A model generated the notes under the pieces. It ran no database searches. It was given only the letters and a program-made list of their open reading frames with translations, and was not told the origin of the DNA. DNA of 64,000 nt from Betaproteobacteria bacterium (GTDB taxonomy: Bacteria; Pseudomonadota; Gammaproteobacteria; Burkholderiales; Casimicrobiaceae), in the NCBI GenBank assembly GCA_013298695.1, contig JAAFIS010000010.1, positions 93,136-157,135 on the forward strand, in the 5' to 3' direction. The position numbers and the translations under genes are program-made. Positions 54,466 to 63,907 of this stretch are shown here, in pieces (positions within the stretch are counted from its first letter, which is position 1; every line of letters starts with the position of its first letter).

Positions 54466-54541
54466 TGGCGTCCCCAAGGGGATTCGAACCCCTGTTACAA
54501 CCGTGAAAGGGTCGTGTCCTAGGCCTCTAGACGATGGGGAC
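54466..54541 (-). tRNA. tRNA-Glu (anticodon TTC)
   Basis: The minus strand starts GTCCCCATCGTCTAGAGGCC, has anticodon loop CTTTCAC (TTC), a GGGGTTCGAATCCCC T arm, and an encoded CCA end. 76 nt, all four arms form. Confidence 0.97.
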
Positions 54542-54607
54542 CCTGGAACTTCTAACAGTTTTGCGACAAGTCGCGTTTTGTTCGTCTGCACGCAAACTTC
54601 AGAAGTT

Positions 54608-54683
<76 letters not shown>

Positions 54684-54696
54684 GAACAAGATCAAA

Positions 54697-54726
54697 ATTA
54701 TAGCCTGAAAAGTAATAGCTCTGCAA
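54697..54726 (-). promoter_or_regulatory. Promoter of the tRNA-Ala/tRNA-Glu unit
   Basis: Perfect -10 TATAAT (minus strand, 54702-54697), 13 bp before the tRNA-Ala 5' end, with TTGCAG 18 bp upstream as a weak -35. Confidence 0.65.
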
Positions 54727-54752
54727 ATCGAGGCGAGGAAATGGCAGAGTGT

Positions 54753-55175
54753 TCACTCAAACATTGACTTGGCGGAGTTCGGGGCAGCGGCAATAGCATG
54801 CGGGCCGTGACGAATTCGTGTGACCAGTGCGCGCCATTGATCCTGCGCAATTTCGTCACGAAAAACAAAAAGCGTTTCACCGGTAAGCGTAGGGTGATTT
54901 TTCACACGTATCGCAGCGACAAATACCGTTACAAAGCCTTCAAACTCGTACGCAGGCACTACATCGGGATTGAATGGATCTTTACCCTCAAGCGCGAAGA
55001 ACCAGTCGTTAAGGTTTTCGAACTTCGGCACACGCTGACGGAGCTTCCACGCGAGAAAGGCAATCGCTGCACACAGTAACGCTGCGGTCACAAAGGCGCG
55101 ATGCCACGCACACGCAAAGGCCGCAGCCCCGGTGATCGCGAGCGCTAGCCACCAAAGCTTTGAACGAATGCTCAT
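54753..55175 (-). CDS. Hypothetical inner-membrane protein
   Basis: 140 residues. Two close membrane segments occupy about 8-45 (WWLALAITGAAAFACAWHRA and AALLCAAIAFLAW), followed by a soluble domain starting RQRVPKFENLNDWFFALEGK. I do not recognise the family. It is on the same strand as ppsA, 33 bp downstream, and might be cotranscribed with it, but no link to PEP synthase is known to me. Confidence 0.55.
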   Translation of the reverse strand: MSIRSKLWWLALAITGAAAFACAWHRAFVTAALLCAAIAFLAWKLRQRVPKFENLNDWFFALEGKDPFNPDVVPAYEFEGFVTVFVAAIRVKNHPTLTGETLFVFRDEIAQDQWRALVTRIRHGPHAIAAAPNSAKSMFE

Positions 55176-55208
55176 CTGCAGATGTCTTCTGTCGACGAGC
55201 GCATCGAA

Positions 55209-57614
55209 CTACGCCGCCTTGAGTTTCGCAAGCATCAACCACGTATCAATCGCGGCATCAGGATTAAGCGAAAGTGATTCGATCCCGCGTTCCACGAGCC
55301 AAGCCGCGAGATCAGGATGATCAGATGGGCCCTGCCCGCAGATGCCGACGTATTTCTTTTGCGCGAGACACGCGTCGATTGCAAAACCGAGCATCTTTTT
55401 CACGGCTGGATTGCGTTCATCAAAGGTTGCTGCAATCGGCCCACCTGAATCGCGATCAACGGCAAGTGTTAGCTGCGTGAGATCGTTGGAGCCAATCGAA
55501 AACCCATCGAAGTATTCTAAGAATTCATCCGCAAGAATCGCGTTCGACGGCACTTCGCACATCATGATCAAGCGCAAGCCATTTTTGCCTCGCTCCAAAC
55601 CGTTTGCAGCAAGCGCTTTCACGACTGCTTCGGCCTCGGCAGGCGTGCGCACGAACGGAATCATCACTTCAACGTTGGTCAGCCCCATCGTTTCGCGCAC
55701 GTAACGTAACGCTTCGCATTCCAGTGCGAAGCAGTCCGCGAATTCTTTGGCGATGTAGCGCGATGCGCCACGGAAACCAAGCATCGGATTTTCTTCATGC
55801 GGCTCATACGCTGCACCACCGAGCAAATTCGCGTACTCATTCGACTTGAAATCGCTCATGCGAACGATCACCGGGCGCGGCGAGAATGCGGCGGCAATCG
55901 TTGCAATACCTTCGGTCAAACGTTGCACGAAGTAGTCGCGCGGAGAAGCGTAGCCACGAATGCGCTCTGCGATTTTCGCTTTGAGCGTCGGTTCGAGTTT
56001 TTCGAAATCAAGCAGCGCACGCGGGTGAACGCCAATCTGTCGATTGATGATGAACTCAAGTCGCGCGAGCCCGACACCGTGATTGGGCACCTGCGAAAAC
56101 TCAAATGCAAGATCCGGGTTGGCGACGTTGAGCATTACTTTCGTGGGCGCTGGCGGCATTTTGTCGAGCTGCACCTCGGTGCGCTCGAACGCGAGTTTGC
56201 CTGCGTAAATATTGCCAGTATCGCCTTCTGCGCAGCTCACGGTGACGACATCGCCTGCGCTTAACACGCTGGTTGCGTCACCACACCCAACCACCGCTGG
56301 GATGCCGAGCTCGCGCGCGATAATCGCCGCGTGACAGGTGCGGCCACCACGATTGGTTACGATCGCACTCGCACGTTTCATCACGGGTTCCCAATCGGGA
56401 TCGGTCATATCGGCAACAAGCACATCGCCAGGTTTAACGATATCCATCTCCGACGCGCGCTTCACAATCTTCACCGGGCCTTGGCCGATTTTTTGACCGA
56501 TTGCGCGACCCGAAGCAAGCACTTTACTCGTCTCGCTCATGCGATAGCGCACCAGCGTCTTGCCGCCCTGCTCGCGTGATTTCACCGTCTCTGGTCGCGC
56601 TTGCAGGATGTAGATCTTGCCGGTGGTGCCGTCTTTGCCCCACTCGATATCCATCGGACGACCGTAGTGCTCCTCGATTGTGAGCGCGTAACGCGCGAGT
56701 GTTTCAACTTCTTGATCGGTGAGCGAAAAACGAACACGATCATCGCTGGGAACGTCCAAAATCTGCGTTGACTTGCCAGCTTTCGCTTCCGAACCAAACA
56801 CCATTTTTTGCATCTTGCTGCCAAGCGTGCGGCGCAGGATTGCAGGACGATTTGCATTGAGCGTTTGTTTGTGAACATAGAACTCGTCGGGATTAACCGC
56901 GCCTTGCACGACCATCTCACCCAGTCCATAACTCGATGTCACAAACACAGCATCACGGAAGCCAGATTCAGTATCCAACGTGAACATCACACCTGCCGCG
57001 CCGGTATCCGAGCGCACCATTTGTTGAATGCCCGCGGAGAGTGCAATCGGCATTTCCGCGTAGCCCGTGTGAACGCGGTAAGCAATCGCGCGATCGTTGT
57101 AGAGGCTCGCAAACACCCGGCGCACCGCGTCCAGAATTGCCGGAACGCCCATGATGTTTAAGTACGTTTCCTGCTGACCTGCGAAACTCGCGTCGGGCAT
57201 GTCTTCAGCAGTTGCCGATGATCTGACCGCCCAGCTGATTGCGCCACCCGCGTCAGCTTCTAGCGCTGTAACGGCTTGGCTGATCATCGCCTCAAGTTTA
57301 CTGGGCAACGGCGCGGATTCGATCCATTGTCGAATTTCGGCACCAGCAGCCGTTAGTGCCGCAACGTTGTTGACGTCCAAGCCTGCAAGTCGTTCTGAAA
57401 CTCGCGCTGTAAGCTGGGTTTCCGCAAGGAAATCTCGGAACGCGTCAGCACTGGTAGCAAGTCCACCGGGTACTTGGACGCCTTTTGCAGACAGATTTCC
57501 CAGCAACTCACCCAATGACGCGTTTTTGCCGCCAAAGTCGCCGACATCATGCATTCTGAGATCGTCTAACCAGCGGACGAGACGAGGATCAAGCGTGACG
57601 GCGCTGCGCGACAT
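55209..57614 (-). CDS. ppsA: Phosphoenolpyruvate synthase
   Basis: 801 residues. The N-terminal ATP-grasp domain has [20 protein letters not shown] and [20 protein letters not shown]. The phosphohistidine domain has [20 protein letters not shown], where His is phosphorylated and the Thr two residues before it is the regulatory site. The C-terminal PEP/pyruvate barrel ends [20 protein letters not shown], with the catalytic Cys. It makes PEP from pyruvate for gluconeogenesis. Its regulator gene ppsR is 1.4 kb away on the other strand. Confidence 0.97.
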   Translation of the reverse strand: MSRSAVTLDPRLVRWLDDLRMHDVGDFGGKNASLGELLGNLSAKGVQVPGGLATSADAFRDFLAETQLTARVSERLAGLDVNNVAALTAAGAEIRQWIESAPLPSKLEAMISQAVTALEADAGGAISWAVRSSATAEDMPDASFAGQQETYLNIMGVPAILDAVRRVFASLYNDRAIAYRVHTGYAEMPIALSAGIQQMVRSDTGAAGVMFTLDTESGFRDAVFVTSSYGLGEMVVQGAVNPDEFYVHKQTLNANRPAILRRTLGSKMQKMVFGSEAKAGKSTQILDVPSDDRVRFSLTDQEVETLARYALTIEEHYGRPMDIEWGKDGTTGKIYILQARPETVKSREQGGKTLVRYRMSETSKVLASGRAIGQKIGQGPVKIVKRASEMDIVKPGDVLVADMTDPDWEPVMKRASAIVTNRGGRTCHAAIIARELGIPAVVGCGDATSVLSAGDVVTVSCAEGDTGNIYAGKLAFERTEVQLDKMPPAPTKVMLNVANPDLAFEFSQVPNHGVGLARLEFIINRQIGVHPRALLDFEKLEPTLKAKIAERIRGYASPRDYFVQRLTEGIATIAAAFSPRPVIVRMSDFKSNEYANLLGGAAYEPHEENPMLGFRGASRYIAKEFADCFALECEALRYVRETMGLTNVEVMIPFVRTPAEAEAVVKALAANGLERGKNGLRLIMMCEVPSNAILADEFLEYFDGFSIGSNDLTQLTLAVDRDSGGPIAATFDERNPAVKKMLGFAIDACLAQKKYVGICGQGPSDHPDLAAWLVERGIESLSLNPDAAIDTWLMLAKLKAA

Positions 57615-57755
57615 GGAGGCCCCTGTAGGTTTGAGTCAGGCCAAATTCTATACGCCGCAAGTCAAGGCATGCTGCATCGCACAACGGTTTCTAGCTCACT
57701 AGCGAAATAATCTAGCGCGCAAAGCGCGTTTTGCACACACGCGTGCTGAGAGGCT

Positions 57756-58040
57756 CTAGCGATCAGTAACTTCGTTGCGCAATTTCTCGTAAAGTTCTGA
57801 ATGGCTCGCCTTCAAGAACGCGATGATTTCAATGTCTTCTTTACGCACAGCGCTGATGTCAACACCTTCAATGTGGACTAAGCGCAAAAGCTCCGCAACG
57901 GGCTTCGGCATATCGCGACCGGCCTCGTACCTGGAACCGCCACTTTGCGTGACGCCAATTTTTTGCCAAAACTCATCTTGATTGAGCCCTGTTTTCTGTC
58001 GAATCTCGCGTGGATTCCTAATTTTTTCGAAAATGCCCAT
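57756..58040 (-). CDS. XRE-type helix-turn-helix regulator
   Basis: 94 residues with a compact HTH: PREIRQKTGLNQDEFWQKIG then VTQSGGSRYEAGRDMPKPVA. It lies upstream of ppsA in the same direction with 141 bp between them, so control of ppsA or of itself are both possible. The rest (VRKEDIEIIAFLKASHSELY) is helical. Its target is unknown. Confidence 0.75.
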   Translation of the reverse strand: MGIFEKIRNPREIRQKTGLNQDEFWQKIGVTQSGGSRYEAGRDMPKPVAELLRLVHIEGVDISAVRKEDIEIIAFLKASHSELYEKLRNEVTDR

Positions 58041-58077
58041 AGATCATTACCTGAGTGCTTTTTGTGAGGTTAGCCCG

Positions 58078-58212
58078 CTAAACGACCCAGACCTTGAATC
58101 GGATGTCGCCTGCTCCAGTCTCAGATTTCTCGATAGCATACCAGCTTGATTTCGATTTTCCTGACGGACCGACTGGCGCATTTTTTTGCTCTCTGCTGAT
58201 CTCCACACCCAT
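58078..58212 (-). CDS. Doubtful small ORF upstream of the HTH gene
   Basis: A 44-residue frame (MGVEISREQKNAPVGPSGKS to the end KVWVV) lies 37 bp before the HTH gene on the same strand. It overlaps the 5' end of the divergent PHP gene by 27 bp. The composition is protein-like, but there is no recognisable family. It could be a short real protein, or the remnant of a longer gene cut off by the PHP gene. Confidence 0.3.
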   Translation of the reverse strand: MGVEISREQKNAPVGPSGKSKSSWYAIEKSETGAGDIRFKVWVV

Positions 58213-59034
58213 ACTGACGTAAGCGATGGTGCCTGGTGCGCCGAAGAAGTTGTACGCGCAGCATCCGCGCGTAGCGTGAGGCTGCTCGCCATCACGGACC
58301 ACGACGAAGTTGCAGCGATTGACGCCGCTCGGCCAATCGCGCAGCGCCTGGGCATCACACTCGTTTCGGGAATCGAGCTTTCCGCCCAGTGGCGCGAGAC
58401 GTCAATCCATGTGGTTGGCCTCAATATCAACGAAAAGCACCCTGCGATTGTGAGCGCCGTCGCCGCCGCACGGTCAATGCGCAAAACGCGCGCACTACAA
58501 ATGGGCGAGCTGCTAGCGACCGAAGGCTACACAAACGCTTATGCAGGAGCGCTTGCGCTCGCGAGCTCCGAAGAGCGGATGTCGCGCACCCACTTTGCAC
58601 GTTTTCTGGTTAACACAGGCGTTTGCGGCTCAATGGGTGAGGTGTTCTCGCGATTTATGAAGCCAGGCAAGCCGGGCTATGTTGCCACGTTGTGGCCCGA
58701 GCTCGCGGATACCGTCGCCACCATTCGCGCCGCTGGCGGCACTGCGGTAATCGCACATCCGGCGAGGTATGACTTGCAGTGGCTTGGCGGACACGCCGCA
58801 ATGTTTAACGACTTCAAAGCGGCAGGCGGTGGTGCCATCGAAGTCATTTGTCCGGCTCATTCCCCTGCGGAATGGTCAGTGTTCGCTGCCCACTGTCGCA
58901 AGTATGGTTTCGCCGCATCAATCGGCTCAGATTTTCATTCGCCGCGCGAAAGCCGCGTCGCGATTGGCGATTTGCCTCGTTTACCCGGAAGTTTGACTCC
59001 CGTTTGGGACACTTGGAATACCCACTATGCCTAA
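58186..59034 (+). CDS. PHP-domain phosphoesterase (RNase AM/YciV-like)
   Basis: 282 residues. The metal-binding PHP motifs are ADLHTHTDVSDGAW (4-17), LAITDHDEVAAID, VSGIELSAQW and VIAHPARYDL; the C-terminal GSDFHSP supplies the last Asp/His ligands. This matches YciV/TrpH, a 5'-3' exonuclease that also hydrolyses 3',5'-nucleotide bisphosphates. The only start giving the family N-terminus is TTG at 58186, with no obvious ribosome-binding site. It overlaps ppsR by 8 bp at its 3' end. Confidence 0.88.
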   Translation: MLSADLHTHTDVSDGAWCAEEVVRAASARSVRLLAITDHDEVAAIDAARPIAQRLGITLVSGIELSAQWRETSIHVVGLNINEKHPAIVSAVAAARSMRKTRALQMGELLATEGYTNAYAGALALASSEERMSRTHFARFLVNTGVCGSMGEVFSRFMKPGKPGYVATLWPELADTVATIRAAGGTAVIAHPARYDLQWLGGHAAMFNDFKAAGGGAIEVICPAHSPAEWSVFAAHCRKYGFAASIGSDFHSPRESRVAIGDLPRLPGSLTPVWDTWNTHYA

Positions 59035-59851
59035 TCGCCGCGCCGTTTTTTTTATTTCCGACCGTACAGGCATCACGGCAGAGGCGCTCGGAAACTCGTT
59101 GTTGACGCAGTTCGATGGCATCGATTTCAAGCGCACAACGATCCCGTTCGTCGATTCACCGGAGGCTGCGGACCGAGCGCTCGCGCAAATTGCGGATGCC
59201 GCAACCACCGATGGCAGGCGCCCAATTGTGATCAGCTCGATTGTTGACGAAGCATTGAGTTTGCGTGTTCGTCAGTCCAACGCGCTGGTGCTCGACTTCT
59301 TTCAAATTTTTATCGCACCACTGGAACAAGAATTCGGATTCAAGAGCTCGCATGCTGCCGGGAGGTCGCACGGGCTTAGAAACTCGCAAGAGTATTTTTC
59401 ACGTATTGAGGCAATCAATTTCACGCTTGCCCATGACGACGGCCAATCGACCAAGGAGCTGCATCGCGCAGAGGTAATTTTGGTCGGCGTATCGCGCTGT
59501 GGAAAAACGCCGACCTCGCTATACCTTGGCCTTCAGTGCGGAATTCGTTGCGCGAACTTTCCGCTCACGCCAGATGACTTTGGGCGCGGCGCATTGCCGG
59601 ATTCGCTGTTGCCGTATCGGGAAAAATTATTCGGCCTCACCATCGCTCCGGATCGACTGCGCGCGATTCGACAAGAGCGACGGCCCGATTCGCAATACGC
59701 AAGCGCAGAGCAATGCAAGAGCGAAGTGGCCGCAGCCGAGCGTCTCATGGAAGCCGCAGCCGTGCCGATGCTCAACACGTCGACCAAATCAATTGAAGAA
59801 TTGGCAACGACAATCTTGCTGCAGCGACGCTTGGATCGGCATATCTTTTGA
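59027..59851 (+). CDS. ppsR: PEP synthase regulatory protein (bifunctional kinase/pyrophosphorylase)
   Basis: 274 residues of the DUF299 family. RRAVFFISDRTGITAEALGN is the conserved N-terminus and VILVGVSRCGKTPTSLYLG carries the P-loop (GVSRCGKT). PDRLRAIRQERRPDSQYAS is also typical. PpsR inactivates PEP synthase by ADP-dependent phosphorylation of the Thr next to its catalytic His, and reverses this with phosphate. The substrate gene ppsA is nearby, which supports the assignment to PpsR rather than the PPDK regulator. The start lies within the end of the PHP gene. Confidence 0.95.
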   Translation: MPNRRAVFFISDRTGITAEALGNSLLTQFDGIDFKRTTIPFVDSPEAADRALAQIADAATTDGRRPIVISSIVDEALSLRVRQSNALVLDFFQIFIAPLEQEFGFKSSHAAGRSHGLRNSQEYFSRIEAINFTLAHDDGQSTKELHRAEVILVGVSRCGKTPTSLYLGLQCGIRCANFPLTPDDFGRGALPDSLLPYREKLFGLTIAPDRLRAIRQERRPDSQYASAEQCKSEVAAAERLMEAAAVPMLNTSTKSIEELATTILLQRRLDRHIF

Positions 59852-59898
59852 CACTCGCACACTGCTAGACGCTCGCGAGTTCACTGCGATTGTGAACG

Positions 59899-61374
59899 CT
59901 ATGCGCGTGTTTTGTGCGGCGTTGTATCGCGCTTTAAGTCAATCCGCGCCACGCACCCTGTTGCGTTTTCAGGGAGCGGAACGTCGCCTAACTCCGAGCG
60001 GTTGGTCAACGTGAGCTTTGCCCCAATCTTCGCGCAGATGTCTTGGCAGATTACGAGTCCAAGCCCGGTGCCAGCGGAATGATCGCCAGTGGCAAACGGT
60101 TGGAACAATCGGCTGCGAAAAGTAGGGGACAGCCCAGAGCCGGTATCCCAAACATACACTCTACAGCCCGCGTCTGCATATTCCGAAACCACAATCCCGC
60201 ACGCCCCGCCACGCGGCGTATGGCGAATCGCATTAGACAGAAGGTTGCGCAGCAACTCGCGCAACAACCAATCGGTGCCCTCGATCCAAACTTCGTGATC
60301 AGTGTCACCTTCGAGTGAGAAGTCAAGATGCTTTTCTGAAATGAGCGGCGAACATTCAACCGCAATGTCGCGACACTCGCTGACGATATCTGTGCGTTCG
60401 CCCAGCGCCTCAGCGGTCGCCGCATCGCCTAGTTCGGAAACCTTTGCCAACGCGAGCATTTGATTGGCCACCCGCGTAGCGCGATCAACAGAGGCTTCGA
60501 TTTCAGCGAGCCCTTGCAGGGGTTCAACAAACCCCTGGCGAGCGTTTTGCACTTGAACTTTAAGGGCGGCCAGCGGCGTGCGAAGCTGGTGCGAGGCGTC
60601 GCGAACGAATCGTTGCCGGTTGTCAATCAATCGGTTGAGGCGCGCCATGATTTCGTTCAACGCCTCAACCACTGGAAACAACTCGCGACTGGTTCTGGTT
60701 GGAAATGGCTTAAGCGAATCGAAGTCACGGCGCAACACATCCTGACGAAGCTTGAGCAATGGCGAGAGTCCTCGGCCAACGATCCACCAGACGATGAGAC
60801 CCAACACGAACGTCATGAGGAGCTGACGCAGCAAGCCTCCGCGAAGGTTTTGCTGCGCAATTTGGCGACGTAATTCGAGCGTTTCTGCGACCTGCACCAC
60901 CACCATTCGGTACTCACCATCCTTGCTTACCGGCTGCTGAAGCGCTGCGACTCGTACCGTTTCGCCCAAAAAAGAATCTTCGTAAAACGTGACCAGCGCA
61001 GCATAAACGGGTTGATCGAGTGTTTCAACGTGATGCGTTTGGAATGCGGGCAACTCTTTGTAGCCCGACACGAATTCACCATCGAATCCGCTCACGCGAA
61101 ACACCATGCGGCTGCGCGTATCTGCCTCGAATACTTCAAGCGCCGGATAGGGCAAAGAAACGGTAAGCTGACTGTGCACGTACTTCACGCCGTCGCCGAT
61201 GGCGCGCGCAGAGGCGAGAAGCGTTCTATCGTAAGCGGTATTGATTGATTTCAACATCTCGTGATAACCGAAATACGCATCAATCGCGAAGAAAATCATG
61301 AGCGAGGCGATGATCGGCAGGAGCAAACGTGTGCGTATTGACGCCGGTCGATCTCGGCGAGAGGTCTCAGTCAT
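59899..61374 (-). CDS. Sensor histidine kinase (TctE-like)
   Basis: About 491 residues. Membrane segments flank a periplasmic 2CSK_N-type sensor domain (LLLPIIASLMIFFAIDAYFG and LLMTFVLGLIVWWIVGRGLS). The phosphoacceptor is in VRDASHQLRTPLAALKVQVQ. The ATPase domain has ELLRNLLSNAIRHTPRGG (N box), VWDTGSGLSP and TGLGLVICQDICAKIG. TctE kinases sense tricarboxylates in the periplasm. ATG at 61374 overlaps the response-regulator gene by 8 bp. The transporter genes it probably controls are divergent, 0.8 kb away. Confidence 0.92.
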   Translation of the reverse strand: MTETSRRDRPASIRTRLLLPIIASLMIFFAIDAYFGYHEMLKSINTAYDRTLLASARAIGDGVKYVHSQLTVSLPYPALEVFEADTRSRMVFRVSGFDGEFVSGYKELPAFQTHHVETLDQPVYAALVTFYEDSFLGETVRVAALQQPVSKDGEYRMVVVQVAETLELRRQIAQQNLRGGLLRQLLMTFVLGLIVWWIVGRGLSPLLKLRQDVLRRDFDSLKPFPTRTSRELFPVVEALNEIMARLNRLIDNRQRFVRDASHQLRTPLAALKVQVQNARQGFVEPLQGLAEIEASVDRATRVANQMLALAKVSELGDAATAEALGERTDIVSECRDIAVECSPLISEKHLDFSLEGDTDHEVWIEGTDWLLRELLRNLLSNAIRHTPRGGACGIVVSEYADAGCRVYVWDTGSGLSPTFRSRLFQPFATGDHSAGTGLGLVICQDICAKIGAKLTLTNRSELGDVPLPENATGCVARIDLKRDTTPHKTRA

Positions 61375-62077
61375 CACCAACACGTTTTTCGCGAATCAGG
61401 TAGCCCACACCCCGCAGCGCCACGAGTTCTACGCCAAACGTCGATATCTTTTTTCGCAAGCGATAGGCGACGACTTCGATCGCGTCCGGTTGCGCTTCGC
61501 GACCGTCGGAGAAGACCGCTTGCCACAACCGGTCACGGGTCACGGCATGGCCCGGCCGCTCCATAACGGCGAGCAGCAGTGCGGATTCGCGCGTGGAAAG
61601 TTCAAGTGGTTCACCGTCGCCATAGCAAACGTGCGAGTTTCGGTCGACGCTGAGTCCACCCAAGCCGCTGTTTGTGGTCTCGGCCACAACGGTGCCTCGG
61701 CGCAGAACCGCATGAATTCGCGCCTCAAGCTCGTCGATATCGAAGGGCTTTGTCATGTAGTCGTCGGCACCCGCTTTGAGTCCTTGCACGCGGTCGCCAA
61801 TGCTGCTGCGAGCTGTAAGCACAATGATTGGCGTTGATTTGCCGGCCTCGCGCAGCTTCTTCAGCACTTCCAGGCCATCTTGCTCAGGCAGCGACAAGTC
61901 GAGGACGATGACCGAGAATTTTTCGCTGCTCGCGCGGGCGAACGCCGTCGCGCCGTCGGTTGCTTGCGCCATCGTGAAACCTCGGCGCGAGAGCGCAAGT
62001 GCGAGCGCAGGCGCGAGCGCGGGATCGTCTTCTACGAGCAGTAACCGAGGTTTATCTTTTGCTTCCACGTGATTCAA
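61367..62077 (-). CDS. OmpR-family response regulator (TctD-like)
   Basis: 236 residues. The receiver domain has LLLVEDDPALAPALALALSR with the acidic pair, the phosphorylated Asp in VIVLDLSLPEQDGLEVLKKL, and the Lys in DDYMTKPFDIDELEARI. The winged-helix output domain has LELSTRESALLLAVMERPGH and VVAYRLRKKISTFGVELVAL. The start is TTG at 62077 or GTG at 62068. It is cotranscribed with the kinase and divergent from tctC, so it probably binds in the intervening 100 bp. Confidence 0.93.
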   Translation of the reverse strand: MNHVEAKDKPRLLLVEDDPALAPALALALSRRGFTMAQATDGATAFARASSEKFSVIVLDLSLPEQDGLEVLKKLREAGKSTPIIVLTARSSIGDRVQGLKAGADDYMTKPFDIDELEARIHAVLRRGTVVAETTNSGLGGLSVDRNSHVCYGDGEPLELSTRESALLLAVMERPGHAVTRDRLWQAVFSDGREAQPDAIEVVAYRLRKKISTFGVELVALRGVGYLIREKRVGDD

Positions 62078-62178
62078 AATTTCCTAAACAGACGCCAAAG
62101 TTGATGGACAGCGATTCGACAGAACGGTTGCCTACATTCACGCGAGTGACTGACCCATTCTATTGTTGGAGGAGTTCG

Positions 62179-63165
62179 ATGAGTGCAACGTTTTTATCCC
62201 AGTCTCGTTTGAGAAAACCATTTTCGTACGCGGGCGCTGTCATCGCGGTTGCGATTGCAACGTCTGGAGCGCTGGCGCTCGACAACGTGAAGTTCATGAT
62301 CGGCGCAAACCCAGGCGGCGGTTTCGACCAAACCGGGCGTAACCTAGGCAAAGCAATGGTCGAAGCGGGTGTCGCAAAGACGACACAGTTTGAGAACAAA
62401 GGTGGCGCTGGTGGCACCATCGGGCTCGCGCAGTTTGTGAACGCAAGCAAAGCCGACCCCAACGCCATGATTGTTACCGGTGCGGTGATGGTCGGCGCTA
62501 TCGTGCAAAACAAGCCGCCGATTACCTTGGCGAACGCAACTCCCGTGGCGCGCCTCTTCTACGAATACAACGTATTCGTGGTGCCTGCGAGTTCTCCGCT
62601 CAAGTCGATGAAAGACGTCGTTGAGATGCTCAAAAAGGATCCTGGCTCAGTGAAGTGGGGCGGTGGATCTCGCGGTTCAGTCGATCATATTTCGGTGGCC
62701 ATGATCGCAAAAGATGCAGGCGTAGATCCAACAAAAATTAATTACGTTCCGTTCCAGGGCGGCGGTGAAGCGTCCGCCGCGATCTTAGGTGGTCACGTGA
62801 CTGTGGGAACTTCGGGCTACTCCGAGATGCAGCAGTTTGTGAAAAGCGGCAAGATGCGCGCGCTTGCTGTGACCTCCGCCACGAAATTGCCTGGTGAAGC
62901 AACGCCTTCGCTCAAAGAGCAAGGCATCAACGTTGAGATCGGCAACTGGCGCGGCGTTTACGGTGCGCCCGGCATTACTGCGGATCAACGCAAAGCCCTT
63001 GCTGACGCAGTAGTTGCCGCAACGAAGCAAAAATCGTGGAACGACGCGCTACAAAGCAACGATTGGTTCCCGGCCGTTATGACGGGCGACGAGTTCGCAA
63101 AATTTGTTGACACCGAACACAAGCGAATCGAAGAATCCATGAAGGCCGTAGGATTAGTGAAGTGA
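62179..63165 (+). CDS. tctC: Tripartite tricarboxylate transporter substrate-binding protein
   Basis: About 328 residues from ATG 62179, which has a strong GGAGGAG site just upstream; the longer frame from 61999 runs back into the response-regulator gene. The signal peptide ends in SGALA. VKFMIGANPGGGFDQTGRNL and FENKGGAGGTIGLAQFV are the conserved ligand-binding segments of Bug/TctC proteins, and GVDPTKINYVPFQGGGEASA follows. It binds a carboxylate in the periplasm and delivers it to TctAB. The ligand is unknown; a citrate-like acid is a guess from the family. Confidence 0.93.
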   Translation: MSATFLSQSRLRKPFSYAGAVIAVAIATSGALALDNVKFMIGANPGGGFDQTGRNLGKAMVEAGVAKTTQFENKGGAGGTIGLAQFVNASKADPNAMIVTGAVMVGAIVQNKPPITLANATPVARLFYEYNVFVVPASSPLKSMKDVVEMLKKDPGSVKWGGGSRGSVDHISVAMIAKDAGVDPTKINYVPFQGGGEASAAILGGHVTVGTSGYSEMQQFVKSGKMRALAVTSATKLPGEATPSLKEQGINVEIGNWRGVYGAPGITADQRKALADAVVAATKQKSWNDALQSNDWFPAVMTGDEFAKFVDTEHKRIEESMKAVGLVK

Positions 63166-63190
63166 AACAGCTTCAACACGATAACACATA

Positions 63191-63268
63191 GCCTATTGGG
63201 CGACGACGCCGTTGTAGATATTTTTCGATAGTTTAATTTTTGTGGCTCGTCGCTTTATTTAATTGGCG
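63191..63268. repeat. Paired-palindrome element, copy 10 (between tctC and tctB)
   Basis: A shortened first core GCCTATTGGGC (63191-63201) and a degenerate second core (63252-63268, ending TTTAATTGGCG), centres about 64 bp apart. TCGATA (63225-63230) lies at the midpoint. The spacer resembles that of copy 7 (TTTTTCGATA in both). Confidence 0.65.
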
Positions 63269-63439
63269 TCTGATCATTTCTGCTGTTCCGAAAGGACAGC
63301 GCACGGTGAGTAGAACTCATGCGAAGTCCGCGCATATGTAAACGTTTGCCAATGGCGACCGTAAAGGCCTGTTTAATCAAGCCGGTGCACGCCCGATTCA
63401 GACAGTTAGCACAGACAAAAAGCAAATAAGGGGAGTTTC

Positions 63440-63907
63440 ATGCAGCGAATCTGGCAATGGGGTATCACCGCATTCGTTGCCCTACTTGGCGCGGTTTTCG
63501 CGATCGGTGCGTCGCAGCTCCCGAGCGACGGAGGGTATGCTGGCGTCGGTCCTTCGTTCATTCCGTGGGTCGTCTCGCTGCTGCTGTTGGCGCTCGCTGC
63601 GCTGCTCGCCTATCAAGTTATCACTGGTGGCTTTCGCAACTTTGTAGATGCGATTGCTGGGGTAGCCGTCGATTACGGCGGCGGTCTTTGGGTCACCGGC
63701 GGTGTACTTGCGATGGCGGCGCTCATCACGCGCACCGGTTTTGTTATCGCGGCAACTGTGCTTTTCGTATGTGTCGCGCGCGGCTTTGGCTCGCGAACAC
63801 CACTTCGCGATGCGATGTGGGGCGCGGTTATCGTGTTGCCTGTGTTTTGGTTATTTACCCTCGTACTCGACGTAAATTTGCCTCGTCTCGTCAATGATTG
63901 GCTGTAA
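63440..63907 (+). CDS. tctB: Tripartite tricarboxylate transporter small membrane subunit
   Basis: 155 residues with four membrane segments, preceded by a GGGGAG site. GVGPSFIPWVVSLLLLALAA is the family's first-loop and second-helix segment; ALITRTGFVIAATVLFVCVA and AMWGAVIVLPVFWLFTLVLD form the last helices. TctB pairs with the large TctA subunit, expected just beyond the window. A 274-bp gap with a paired-palindrome element separates it from tctC. Confidence 0.88.
   Translation: MQRIWQWGITAFVALLGAVFAIGASQLPSDGGYAGVGPSFIPWVVSLLLLALAALLAYQVITGGFRNFVDAIAGVAVDYGGGLWVTGGVLAMAALITRTGFVIAATVLFVCVARGFGSRTPLRDAMWGAVIVLPVFWLFTLVLDVNLPRLVNDWL

Noticed and set aside
58047..58484. 145-codon minus-strand frame over the PHP gene
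   Set aside because: Antisense to PHP motifs; low-complexity Ser/Arg/Ala composition.
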